Shown: positions 12,901 through 23,374, counted from the stretch's first letter. The stretch: DNA of 64,000 bases from Iris pallida (GCA_029216955.1 JANAVB010012097.1:1-64000); one strand, 5' to 3'. Notes: generated by a model not told the origin, from the sequence alone. Program-made: numbers and translations.

Positions 12901-13358
12901 GTCGGCGTTGGAAGGAATCGCGGTGGAGGAGTGGAAATCCCTTGCCAAAGTCGTCTTCATCATAAAGATTAGGGTTTGGGTTTTAGTTGGAAATTGGGGA
13001 AGAATAGAGCTCGAGAGCTCTGAAATGAGTTTTGCTGGGAATGGTTCTCTCTCTTCAATGAAGAGAGTAAAATAGAATTTTTTTTTGGATTTAAGCAGTA
13101 AGCCCCCTCCACTATTGGTATATTAGCATATAAACCCCCGCCCTTTATATGTATTTCATAAATCCATAAAAATTAGTTAGAAAAGGGGGCCACAAATTGT
13201 TGGTTATAACAAATATTTTTTTGGAAAAAAAAATTGAAATTCTGCTCTAATTCAATTCCTTCCAAAATAATTATAAAACTTATTATTTATAAATCGATTA
13301 AATCATTAATCAGAAAATAAATTAAGGATTTTAAAAATACTGGAAAAGTAAAGTGACA
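10000..13358 (-). repeat. Element D 3' LTR (3.36 kb)
   Basis: Matches 16690-16772 plus 28249-31574. It contains a large inverted repeat TGTGTGATC/GATCACACA (10523-10531, 10629-10637) around a short stem region. A GC-rich, CpG-containing island lies at about 12470-12960 and a CT/GA-rich leader at about 13000-13080. No gene is recognised; the frames at 11337-12312 and 12546-12863 show no family features. Confidence 0.9.
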
Positions 13359-14149
13359 AATCTCTCCCCTTTAAAATAATTTCGTCCTCTAAATTCAAAG
13401 GTGCAACAATATAATTTTAAGAATATAATTTCAATTGAGACAAAAGTTGAAAACGACAATTTAAGTTGAGACATAAAATCAAACCGAATTTTGTCATGGT
13501 CAAAACGGAATTCAAATTTCTGCATTACTGATAGGTACAAGAGCTTAGTCATTATAGCCTACAGGTATCTAGATAGGGTCAGAGATTGGATTTGGAGTGA
13601 TATAGCATGACAAAATTAATAGATCAAAGGCATGATTGATAATGATAAAAAATTTGTCGGATACAAAGTGAGACGAACTTTAGTCAAGGACAAGTAGGAA
13701 AATAACGTGATCTAACAATGATTAAGAATTAATTAGGCACGAGATGGGATGAAGATTTTAATTACAACCTTGAAGCGTAAAACCATGAAGGCTCGGTCTT
13801 CGAAGCACGGTCAGACTCGAAAGTTTGCACAATTAGCTAGATCAAGATAAACAAGTCACGGTTGGATAGGCATGATTGAAGTGAAATTTAGACAAACACG
13901 ATCGAAATATGAGTATGATGAGGAAAATCGATTGAACGGAGTCAAAATCTAGCAAGATATGTTTATTGTGAAAATCAATGACTCAAAGATAAAATGCAAG
14001 GTGGTAATTGCAAGGGTTGATTTAAGGAAGCGCATGGAAACACCCAGAAGGTATTGGTGAAAGTGTAAGGATTTGCGATTCACGAAAAATCAATAATTAT
14101 AGGAAAAATGGACAGTCTCTATGGTATCCGGAAACGTATAGATACTTGA

Positions 14150-14460
14150 AATTACTTTACTTAGAATCCCTGCCCCGCCAGTGTATAGCTGGCTGCAGTG
14201 TACTTTCGGCTCCGTGACTCAAATAATGATATGTTATCGAATATTCTGTCAATTTTATCCATTTTCCAACAATTATTGACGAAACAACCCAAGAGATTAA
14301 GTTATGAAGAATATAACAAAGTTCCAATAATACCCGAAAACCTATCAATGTCTGAAATCACTTCAACTTAAAGTTCATGCCTCGCCAGTGCGCTACCGGG
14401 TGCAGTAAACCCTCAGTCTCCATAATCCAGAGAATGGCTGCAGCGCACAACTGTCATGCC
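14150..14460 (-). ncRNA. Diverged hairpin modules of element D
   Basis: Two segments resemble the modules of F, B, C and A. On the minus strand one has CTGC/GCAG arms around the 21-nt loop 'agccagctatacactggcggg' (about 14172-14200). The other has TGC/GCA arms around 'acccggtagcgcactggcgag' (about 14380-14410). They lie between gag and the 3' LTR, as in A. Similarity is partial, so the assignment is tentative. Confidence 0.4.
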
Positions 14461-14649
14461 ATAGTAGGTCATCGAATAGCCTCTCGACTTTATCCCTACG
14501 AATTTTAAAAGAGTTTCAAGGAATTCAGAATGAGTTTCAATAGTCCAAGTCAAGAAAATGGTGAAGTTACCTGATTGTTAGAATACAAGGGTTTATCAGG
14601 TAGTAAGAAGCAACAAGGGACCTAATTAAAGAGCAGTGATTACTAAAAG

Positions 14650-15540
14650 GGAAATAAGGAGATTTTAAACCTCGACAGTGAACAAAGTTTCAAATGGTAA
14701 CCGAAATCTCAAATGAAACCTGGGATGGTAGTAAGATTCCATAAATAGGATGTTATCTCGAAAGGATAACAGAGTCTCGAAGGATGAACAGAAGCAAAGT
14801 ATCAGATAGGAGACAGTTTCAAAATAAGAAATAAAATCTCGTACCGGAAACAAGTTTTAATAAAATCTCGAATAACAATAAAATCTTGACCAAAAACTCG
14901 AATAGAAAACGAAATCGCCAATAGGGTCCACAGTAAAAGAAAATAGAAAATCAAGTATCAACAAAGTCGTGAATAAGAAACAAAATCTCGAATAGAAAAT
15001 CTCAACGAGGAAACAAGATTTCGAATAGTGACTAGAAAAAAGGTTCCAATAGGAAACAAGATATTGGATCAAATATGAAACAAGCGAATCTCAATTGTAA
15101 ACAAAGTCATAAATAAAGAACGAGTCCCGAATAAATTCAAGAATAGGAAATAGAATCTCAAATAAGCATCAATAGAAGCAACGGTTCAAAGAAGGTTTCA
15201 GAATGATATTTCGAGTAGGAATAAATCTTGAATAGTACAAGTTCGATTAGCGAACATAATATTAATAAACGAGTAGGAACAAGTATCCATGAAACAAAAA
15301 AAATCTTGGATAGGAGACAAGGTCGAAACAAGTAGTGGACAAACAACTCTCGAATAGAAAATCAAAGTCATAAAAGGGGAATAGGCAAACAGTATCGAGT
15401 AGTGGATTTCAAACAAATATCGAATTGTGGATATGAAATATGTTTACCGAATCGGAAACAATATCTCGAAATAAGTTTTAAATATCAACCAAGGTTTCAA
15501 AATAGAAAATAAGAAGTTTCAAGAAATGATCTAGATGTTA
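14650..15540 (-). repeat. Degenerate short tandem repeats in D interior
   Basis: On the plus strand the phrase 'aaatctcgaatag(a/g)aaac' recurs many times with drift over about 900 bases (for example near 14870, 14985, 15020, 15130, 15230, 15350). The strand bias is strong (purines on plus). Minus-strand frames here are rich in F, S, Y and L and look like repeat by-products, not genes. Confidence 0.55.
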
Positions 15541-15689
15541 AGATAAATTTAAGAGAAGACTGGATTACGAATCACGATCCATGGTTTTCTCCAACCATGC
15601 AAAAGAGTCTTCTGTCTTCAGTATTCCTTCCAGACTGGAATCACTTCAACTTCTTCAACTGTCCTGATGTAGGCTGATTCCTGCGGTAG

Positions 15690-16482
15690 TGCTCCATGTG
15701 ATTGCTGAATTTAGAGAGGCGGATCCCCTTGCTATAGTCCTGGTGCTCCTCGTGCTCGTCCTTGGGCAGTGTGATCAGTGGCCTCTAAGCAGTCCTTGAC
15801 TTAGTGGGCAGGCGATCTACAGTACAAGTATAGGCTCAGTCGCTTGTGGCACTCGTTATAGTGGTATCCTGAGCGGCGACAGAAGTTGCAAATGATTATC
15901 GGCTGGATCTGAATCTGAATCTCCCGTTAGGACTGTAGTGAAGGGGCTTTAGCAGGAATATATGGCTGCTGGCGTACTGGCTGTTGAGATCTGCTCCTGA
16001 TGAAGCGACTAGTGATGTGACTGAAGAAGCACCGTCTAAGTGTTGCGATGCTTTACAGGTACAGAATAGTTGTTGTCTTCATCATAAGTCTTTATATCTC
16101 TCCTGAGATTCAGCTTCCCATCTCGTTCTATTACCTGTGCTACATTCTGGATCAGAGGAGTCAGATCCTCAGAGACTTGGATGATCTTTAGTGGCGGCTC
16201 CAGATTCTCGATTTGCTCCTTGATGCGAGATATGCGCTCGATGTCGGAGAAGTCCAATGGTCCGAGAGTCTGGAAATCAGAAATTCTTCATGGTTCGGAG
16301 AGTGTATCTACAAGTCTGGCTTGGAAAAGGATGGCATGCTCCCTCTGGGTGTCAAGGTAGTCTTCGAACATCTCCATCAACTGCGTACTACCCAAGAGAT
16401 AGTAGGGCGATAGAAGGTAGTGGAAGCTCAAAACCCCAATTGTAGGTGGATCAATAGTTCCGAGGTTGCGTGCTTGAACTAT
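15690..16482 (-). pseudogene. Mini-gag of element D (nucleocapsid-type protein), decayed
   Basis: Frame read from 16482 downward, directly after a polypyrimidine tract ending CAG (16485-16483). The expected ATG is ATA. It runs for about 64 codons to a TGA near 16290, then stays open from 16257 to 16036. The segment with 'SEDLTPLIQ' aligns by eye with 'SEDVARLFSLFQ' of A's gag. After a frameshift come two zinc knuckles at about 15890-15790: 'CNFCRRSGYHYNEC' has Tyr where CX2CX4HX4C needs His, and the second half is interrupted by a stop before 'VKDC'. I see no capsid (Retrotrans_gag) domain between the start and the knuckles. If ever functional it would bind RNA through the knuckles. Confidence 0.7.
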
Positions 16483-16689
16483 CTGAAAAATAAAAAACTG
16501 TTAAAACGTCCTAACCCTAAAACAACAAGTGTTTATTGATATCAATATACCTGATATACCAGATATACCCTTATTTTTTGATTTTTCCTATGTTGTGATC
16601 AAGTTTTTCTAGTTTAATCAAGTCCCCAAAAAGTACTCTAATACCTAGGTACCATTAGGATAGACCTGCATGAGCAACCACTAAAAACA

Positions 16690-16772
16690 TGTCACGACCC
16701 ACTCCTGAATAATCGGACACGAGTCGGACACGCCCAGCCTTCGTCGCTAGACACGACGAAGTAAGCTGTACC
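16690..16772 (-). repeat. Element D 5' LTR, terminal 83 bases
   Basis: Copy of 10000-10082 ('tgtcacgacc...gtaagctgtacc'), cut by element A. It resumes at 28249. Confidence 0.93.
16768..16772. repeat. Target-site duplication of element A, left copy (GTACC)
   Basis: GTACC precedes A's terminal 'tgtaacaccc', and GTACC recurs at 28244-28248 directly after A's final 'gtcgtgaca'. The empty site 'gtaagctgtaccaagctagg' is present intact in the other D LTR at about 10071-10090. Confidence 0.96.
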
Positions 16773-17332
16773 TGTAACACCCAGTTTCTAAAATGAGGGT
16801 AATTTTGAAATTTTGTAATTATAATTATTAATTAATGATATTTATTTCATATTAGAATTTTTAGTGATTTTTAATTAATTTTAAACTATTTAAATTTATG
16901 ACTTGTGATTTTGGTGTTGTGCTAGTGATTAGTAGATACTGCCTACCCTAGAGCCTAGCCATGTGATTAGGGTATTTTTGACATTTTTAGGGTTATTTGG
17001 ATTTATTATAATTTATTTGAATTTATAGGATTTTTATAATTTATTTTGGAATTGCTTAGATGAAGGTTGACTAGTGTTGACTAGGAGACTAACCTAGTGA
17101 CTGACCTAGGTTAAGACCACTTGGTTAGGTTAAGTAAACTTGATTTGACCTAATTTAGTGAGGGTTAGGTCATTGGAACTTGTTTGGAGGGATTTGGAGT
17201 TGATTTGACTATTATGGCTTATGACTTCATAAGTCATGATTAATGACTTAGGCTTAATAGCTCATAGGCCCACACCATGAACCAAGCCTAACCCAAACCA
17301 GCCCATGGAAGCCAACCTAGGGTTTCCCACCC

Positions 17333-17340
17333 TATTTAAT
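17333..17340 (+). promoter_or_regulatory. TATA-like box, A 5' LTR (copy at about 23935)
   Basis: TATTTAAT lies 65 bases before the conserved 'gag|gtgagc' site. F has TATAAAATCC at nearly the same distance (67 bases) from its own 'gag|gtgagt'. The agreement between two diverged families supports a promoter here, which makes U3 about 0.6 kb and puts most of the LTR in the transcript. Confidence 0.5.
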
Positions 17341-17397
17341 GCCTCTTCCATTTGTTCTTGCCTCCTTTATTAGTTTTTCTCTCAAGCTTTGGAAGAG

Positions 17398-17514
17398 GTG
17401 AGCCTCCACCTTCAAAAATCCATAGTAATTCCATTTTATCTCCTTTTTCCCTCCAATCAATTTCATTGGATCCTAATTTTCATTTTTTTTGCTGTTTGTG
17501 GTGTTCAACCTCAG
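17398..17514 (+). other. Possible leader intron (GT-AG) in A LTR
   Basis: 'GAG|GTGAGC' at 17395-17403 and a T-rich tract ending in CAG at 17512-17514 enclose 117 bases. The other A LTR keeps both sites (24000-24115). F has the matching pair (33558 to 33444, minus strand, 115 bases). Intron use is inferred from site quality and conservation. Confidence 0.4.
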
Positions 17515-17688
17515 CTTTGGGGCAATTTGGAGAAGTTTGCTAGCAAGAGGAACCCCCATTTGAGGCTTTTCTTGCATTTTGATACCAATAGATAAATCAT
17601 TGTAAACACCATTAAAATTCTAGTTTCTTTGCATGTAGACCTAGCCCTAAGTGTCTTGGTCCTGTAGGTATTCCTAGACCTAGGTTTT

Positions 17689-17767
17689 GTGTCCATTTCG
17701 TGTCCTAAATGGACACGTATCAGCCTATAGACCTAGGTGTTTGATGAAATGTCCCAAAGGACATTTC
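17689..17767 (+). promoter_or_regulatory. Two adjacent hairpins in A LTR
   Basis: GTGTCCATTT/AAATGGACAC (17689-17698, 17707-17716, loop 8) and GAAATGTCC/GGACATTTC (17746-17754, 17759-17767, loop 4) are perfect inverted repeats. The 3' LTR keeps the first and has one broken pair in the second. F has CGTGTCC/GGACACG at 33240-33258. Confidence 0.6.
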
Positions 17768-20700
17768 GGTTGAATTTTGGGATTGTGTTTGAATGAAAAA
17801 TTAGATCTAGGGTTTGTTTATAGGTTTCCAATTTACTGAGTGTAATTAGTGTGTGTCGGACACGCAATGGGACACGAAACCCATGTATTTCTGTACCGTA
17901 CAGCTCCCCTGCCACTCGGGGGCTGTATCGGACACCACACGCAACCAGGACACGTGAAATTTGACACACGCCTTGGGGCAGTGTCTGGCATGCCACATGT
18001 CAAATCTCAGATGACCACGTGGCACGTCGATGGAGGAATCAATGTCGCACTGGTTTTTCACTGTGTAGTGTCGAGTGTGTGCAGCGTTCTGATACGCGTA
18101 TTTTGACACGTCCATACGACTCGACACGGTGGTGCAGGGTGCCACGTAGGTAGCCCTACATGGGGCGAACCTAGGGGTACGAGCACGAGGCCAGTGTTGC
18201 GTCGTGTCGCGAGCACGAGGCCTCGTACTCACTGCACGACGCTGTGCCCTGTGCACTGTGTCTGTGTGTGTGCACATTCTGTTTGGACACGTTGTGTCCA
18301 CTTGGGTGGACACATATATATTGTATGACACGTACACAATATATGCTTGCATTACCAACCACTGATTTGGCATATTAGTTTAATTCAATTGATGAATTCT
18401 TATTTTTCCAAATCCTGATACTTAATATCAGTGCTTTTCTCACTGTTCTGTTCCAGCTATTGAATTCGATTTTTGTCTTCATATTTAACCTTTGTACACT
18501 GTTAAATAGTGTAGTTTAAAACTCTAATTGGTTCACCTATATGGTTATCTAAGTGTATGGTGAGTTTGGGACTGTTTTGATGTGGTTGGGGTTCAAAATC
18601 CGAGTTATAGGAAAGGGACTGAAACTGTGAACCATGGTCTCAGTTTAACTGAGATGTATCCTCAGGTTTTAGTTGGTTTTGATTCCTATTTACCTTCCCA
18701 AGTTTGTATCCAAAGTTTGTGTTTAATTATTAGGATTACAGTTCACTGCTTTATATGTTCCTGTTGGTTGGTTTCAGTTCAGTTTTTTTCAGATAATTAG
18801 TACAATTTTGACACACGCTCATATGTTACACATTTTACTATTTGTCACACACACATTGTTTTCCTTTATACATCACTGTCCATAATTTCTTGTACCCACA
18901 CTCTCCTAAATCTTGAATTTTCCTATTTTGACACACCCTCACATGAACTGTTACACATACGACTGAGTTATGGGATTCACATTGGATCCCCCTCTTACTG
19001 TCACACCCCAATACCTGTGACACCCTTGCACATTTGCTATAACCTGAGAATTCAGGATTTAGTATGATTTTTCTGTTAAGTATGGTTTTGAGCTATGAAA
19101 TATGTTAACTGAGAATGGAAACATGTTAACTAAGATTGAAGGTTAAGCATGAAAACTGAAACTGGGTTAAAGAATAACTGAAATCAGCATTTTCCTATGA
19201 TTAACTAACTGGGTTTGTACCTACATGATAAAACCTGAGTTTTACCTATGATTTAAACCTGAGAATAAAATGGCTTGGGAAGACAACTGAATTCTATTGC
19301 TAATCTTGAGTTTAGGATTCAAATGGATAGTTGATTTTAATTGAGTTGTTTTGAGTTTTATTTAATGGAGTTATCACTGAAAACTGAGATTATGATTCTA
19401 GGATTCTTAAGATTTAATAGGCTAATTTATGTCATGTTCATTTGGTTTCTTAAACCTGAGAACTGAAAACTGCATTTGTTTGATACATGTAAACTGATAT
19501 GTGTAGGAAACTGTTGAGTATTCAAATAAAAACCTGAGTTTGTTTCAACTTGCAAACTGAGACTCTAATTCCCTGAAAACCTGAGCCTGGGATTTGTTTT
19601 TAGTTGGGGGTTAAACCTGTCATTGGTTTCAGGATTTCTGAAACCTGATATTTGAATGTCACATTCACTCACACACACAAATCACATACACATGAGTTTA
19701 AACCACATACACACACACACACACATTTGATTTCCTTTTACTGTCATACTAGTCACAGCCACACATGTGTCTCCCTCTCCCACACCCAGCAGCACACACA
19801 CACTTGACACACACACACAAGTCCACATATTTCCTGAACACATACACAAATTCACATATTTCCCATTACACACATTTACACTCTCTCTCTCTCTCTCTCT
19901 CTATATTCCTATTATTCCAATTTGTAGGTTGAGGTATAGGTTGTATGCAATATATATAACATATATGTATATATGTTTAAGCCTATATCTACCAACTTAC
20001 ACATGCCACATTTGTAACACACTCACACACTTTTTCTCACACGAACACACACAGAGGTTATCATACCATGTCCATATCACCCACAAGTGTCACACACTCA
20101 TGCCTCACCCTCACTCATGACACACACTAACCACATAGCCGTTTTCATATTGATAGCTTTTTCCCTCTCTAAATATATATAATGTGGTGTAAATATATGT
20201 AATCCTATATATATATACATATATATAAAATTCATGATTATAGCTAAATGTGAATGTGCCTATGATGTGTGGCTTGTGTTTGGCTTGTATAGCCTTGGGA
20301 TTGATGTAGAGTGCTAGCCTAGGCTTGGTTAGACCTAGAATGACTTGTTAGACTAGGTTTAGACTTGGAATGGTTTAGTTGACCTAGTTTGACTAGTGGT
20401 AGTTGACTGGAGTTGACCAAAGGTTGACTTTAGCCTAGATTGACCCCAAACTTCATGTAGAGCTTTGTAGCAGTCTATTTTCTTATTTTAGACTTGTTGT
20501 GACTTGTACTGTTCTATAGGAGACAGACACCACTCCTCAGACAGTATATTCTCTTCGGACATTCAGGATACCAGGCGAGTACATTCTCTGATCATTTTAT
20601 ATCCTGCTTAGAATTATTTTCCTGCCTTAAATTACTTTACTTGATACTGTCACGTTGGTCACACGGATTGGTACTATATGGATCTTTTCATGAGATGTTA

Positions 20701-21649
20701 TCCCCCTCGGGAGCATCGGATACAGCATGTTTTGTGCGTTTCACGAACCATCACGTATCTCTATGCTTCCTCTGATTCACGAACTGCCTGTGACATATGT
20801 ACTCTCATGTTCACAGAGCCCCCATGAATCACCTTCACATACTACTCATTTTATGAGCCATATGAAGTTTCACGAACCTTAACATAACTTGAACGGATCC
20901 TTGTGTATTGATTGGGGTTGGGGGAGTAGAAATAGACATGTGAATAGTATCCAAGTAGCTGTAGTCATGAACCACCCTCTTAGCTGTAGTCATGAACCTC
21001 CTATGCCATTCACATGTTTATATTTTACTCTGACTCACTAGTCACTATTAGCTCTTTACTTATAGTAGATATTTCCATTACAGTTTCTCTCTCTGTTTAC
21101 ATACTACATTTCTTCAGTATCTATATCTTACTTTACTGCATGATTATATTTTTTAACCTGCTATGAACTGTTGAGATGTACTGTACTCGCTCCTGTCATG
21201 ACTGGACCTATTGAAAATATTACAGAGGACGAGGAGGAGGCCTGGGAGGATACCTTCTTCGGATAGCTCTAGCTGAGGACATCACCCCACTGCCTAGACT
21301 AGTTTAGTTAGGCCTTATCTTATCTTCATGTTGTCTTAAGACTGTTTAGCTAGATTTTACTTATGTTCAGAGATGTTGAGTTGTATATATTCTTTCTTAT
21401 TCAGTAGCTGAGATATCTACTCTGGATATTGCTGGGATATTATCCTAGACTTTTCTATATTCAGTATTTCTTTGAGTTCTATATCATATCGTGTTTTCTT
21501 CCTCCTTAGTTGTGATTGAGTTCATTTACTGCTTATTATTATATTGCTAGATGCATGTTGACCTAGGACAGCGTTCTACCGCCGACACTGCGGCATAGGC
21601 TGGGCATTGTTACATTCTCGTACCCTCACTGTGGGTGCGGGTCGTGACA

Positions 21650-21890
21650 CGTTTTTAGTGGTGGCCCATGCAGGTCGAGTTTATGTAGTGGTATTCGAAC
21701 TAGAGTATCACTACAGCCTGCAGTAGGATTAGGATATTTTTGAAGGTACTCAATCACAAATAGGAAAAACTCTTATTCAGATTCCGTATATCTACATTTT
21801 GCTGCTTATTGTATCCCTTGAATATAACTGTCCTTCCTTGAAATATCGTTTCTATCTCAGAATTGATTCCTTGTTTGATCTGTCTTCAGG
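21650..21890 (+). promoter_or_regulatory. Leader of element A with primer-site region and gag splice acceptor
   Basis: It starts 'cgtttttagTGGTGGCCCATGC' just after the LTR. The usual plant initiator-Met primer site TGGTATCAGAGC is absent. The conserved TGGTGGCCCATGCAGGTC nine bases in is the only TGG-starting candidate, and I cannot match it to a tRNA 3' end. The leader ends with a pyrimidine tract and CAG (21887-21889), one base before the gag ATG. Confidence 0.5.
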
Positions 21891-22870
21891 ATGGTTATGG
21901 AGACACGATCTCATCATCTCGATCAGGAAGACACCACTGAGGGGTCTACTACTCCTCGTCCTGATCAGCAGGGCCCCGAGACTGCAGTTCCTATTATGCC
22001 AGCTTAGGCTGGGATATCTGCAGCTTAGGGAGTGCACCTCTTCCTACTCCGAGACTTTCTCCTGTCGTCCCGAACGTTCTTCAGCAGCAGTCACCATCAG
22101 GATCAGAGGACGTGGCACGGTTGTTCTCCCTCTTCCAGCAGATAGTGGAAACTCAGTGGCAACAGTTGTTCAAGAGGGGACATGACGCTCACGGTACCAA
22201 CAGCAGCGGAGGCCAGGCTAAGAGGCCCCATGTGCAGATTCAGCAAACGCAGACACCAGTGGGAGTTCAGCAGGTACAGCATCAGTATCGGGGTCAGGAC
22301 CCGAAGGCAATCAGTTGTCCCTACTGCAAGAAGCCGGGACACATCTGGGAGCAGTGTAGGAAGAGGTTGAAGGTTTGCTATTTATGTGGGTCAGGTGCCC
22401 ACCAGAAGATGGATTGTCCCATTGTACCTCCTTTTAAGGAAGCTAGTGGCAGTGCGGGCCTGGCCAAGATACCCCTCTTGCAGATTTCGCATCAGTATCA
22501 ACAGAGGCCTGTTCAGCAGCAGTTCCAGGGTCAGGGCCATTAGCAGAGACGGCAGCAACCCAGACAGTATCAGGCTCCCAGGCAGCAGACAATCAATTGT
22601 CCCTATTGCAAGAAGCCGGGGCATGGATGGGGTGAGTGCAGGAAGAGACTGGGCATGTGTCTAGTATGTGGTTCAGCAGACCACCAGCTGAGGGAGTGTT
22701 CCCAGTACATAGGCACAGCACCAGGAGGAGGAGCCAAGGCTCCGGTAGGTCAGCAGCAGAGGTTTGTGCAGTATCAGCATCAGGCTGGAGGAGGCTAGCA
22801 GGGGCGAGCTTACGCCATGACAGTCGAGGATGCTCAGGCAGTGGGAGAGGTGCTTGCAGGTTCTGTTCTT
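21891..22870 (+). pseudogene. Mini-gag of element A with duplicated zinc-knuckle pairs
   Basis: The ATG at 21891 follows a splice-acceptor-like CAG by one base. The first frame has two TAG codons (about 22006 and 22030) where CAG is likely ancestral. The reading then shifts frame to one open from before 22112 to 22543. There 'SEDVARLFSLFQ' is followed by a Q-rich linker and two CX2CX4HX4C knuckles (22316-22417: 'CPYCKKPGHIWEQC', 'CYLCGSGAHQKMDC'). After a TAG at 22541 the same frame has a second, similar pair (22598-22699: 'CPYCKKPGHGWGEC', 'CLVCGSADHQLREC'), another TAG at about 22798, and 'GRAYAMTVEDAQA', the linker that precedes protease in Ty3/gypsy. Then pol is missing. There is no capsid domain: about 140 residues separate the start from the knuckles. 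An RNA-binding role is inferred from the knuckles. Confidence 0.82.
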
Positions 22871-22989
22871 TCGATTCTATTCCCACCTTGCCTCATTATA
22901 TCTATCTTGAAATTCAATTCCATCTGTTCTTATCTGCTTCCTTATCTGTTGATAAGTTTTGATCTGGCATTTCTTTTCGATTTAGTTTT

Positions 22990-23290
22990 CTTCTGAGATG
23001 AATCATATGGGCTAGGTTACCCAGTTATGGAATCTAGAATCTTCGGCAGTCGTGTTTAGCTGGCATAGTGAGGACATATAGTCAGATTTAGGACGTATTT
23101 CTCGGGTGTAGGAATTTAAGGTTTTCGCTGCCAAGCATGCGGCAATGCAAACATTTTAAATACCATAATTCTAGAGGTATGTGCCTTAGTCGAGGACTCT
23201 GTGATTATCGTAGCCTTGCTCACTAGCATGACGAAGATTCTGAGTGTCATGATTTTGGATAGACGCATATGATTATCTGACGGTATGTTT
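22990..23290 (+). ncRNA. Conserved multi-hairpin block of element A
   Basis: Very similar to 2431-2710 in B, but here it lies between gag and the 3' LTR. Readable modules: TCTTC/GAGGA around 23041-23076; 'ttttcgc' with 'tgccaagcatgcggca' (about 23120-23146, outer arm damaged by two changes); TCGT/ACGA at 23208-23234 around 'agccttgctcactagcatg'. Bases flanking each loop follow the same pattern as in B and C. Confidence 0.6.
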
Positions 23291-23332
23291 GAGACTTTGA
23301 TTGTGGGGTGTTTGACCTAGGAGACTGCTACC

Positions 23333-23374
23333 ATCTTAATTTCGAGGACAAAATTTTTATAAGGTGTGTAGAAT
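23333..23374 (+). promoter_or_regulatory. Polypurine-tract region of element A
   Basis: 'cttaatttcgaggac' then an A/T run and 'aaggtgtgtagaat' directly before the 3' LTR start 'tgtaacaccc' at 23375. The same arrangement precedes the 3' LTRs of B, C, F and G. This should be the plus-strand primer site. Confidence 0.7.

Larger units (their letters stand above)
13359..16689 (-). other. Element D interior
   Basis: Read on the minus strand, it runs from the leader next to the 5' LTR (16689 down to about 16490) through the gag remnant (16482-15690), a purine-rich degenerate repeat zone (about 15540-14650), two hairpin modules (about 14460-14150), unstructured sequence, then the purine tract at 13390-13359. 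The leader reads 'ttttagtggttgctcatgca', a diverged form of the common one. Confidence 0.8.
16773..21649 (+). repeat. Element A 5' LTR
   Basis: Order: TATA-like TATTTAAT at 17333; a GT-AG segment 17398-17514; a zone dense in GACACG/GTGTC words with hairpins and G-box words (17689-18300); a long stretch with repeated 'aaacctgag' phrases (about 19050-19650); CA and CT microsatellites (about 19660-19905); TTGAC cluster (20379-20445); conserved core (about 20895-20930) with the inverted repeat ACATGTGAAT/ATTCACATGT (20936-20945, 21008-21017). The 175-codon minus frame at 17846-18373 lies in the GACACG-rich zone and is not recognised. Confidence 0.95.

Noticed and set aside
17846..18373. 175-codon minus-strand frame
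   Set aside because: It lies in the GACACG-repeat zone of A's LTR; the other LTR breaks it, and composition follows the repeat.
19767..20120. 117-codon frame rich in Thr, His and Ser
   Set aside because: It is made of CA and CT microsatellites in A's LTR.
20671..20700. 'tactatatggatct' as LTR TATA box
   Set aside because: It is conserved in A, B and C, but lies about 1 kb from the LTR end, while better TATA boxes with CT-rich leaders occur near the LTR starts.
21799..22185. 128-codon plus frame overlapping A's gag
   Set aside because: It is the out-of-frame shadow of the gag start; the gag frame is supported by homology to D and by the zinc knuckles.
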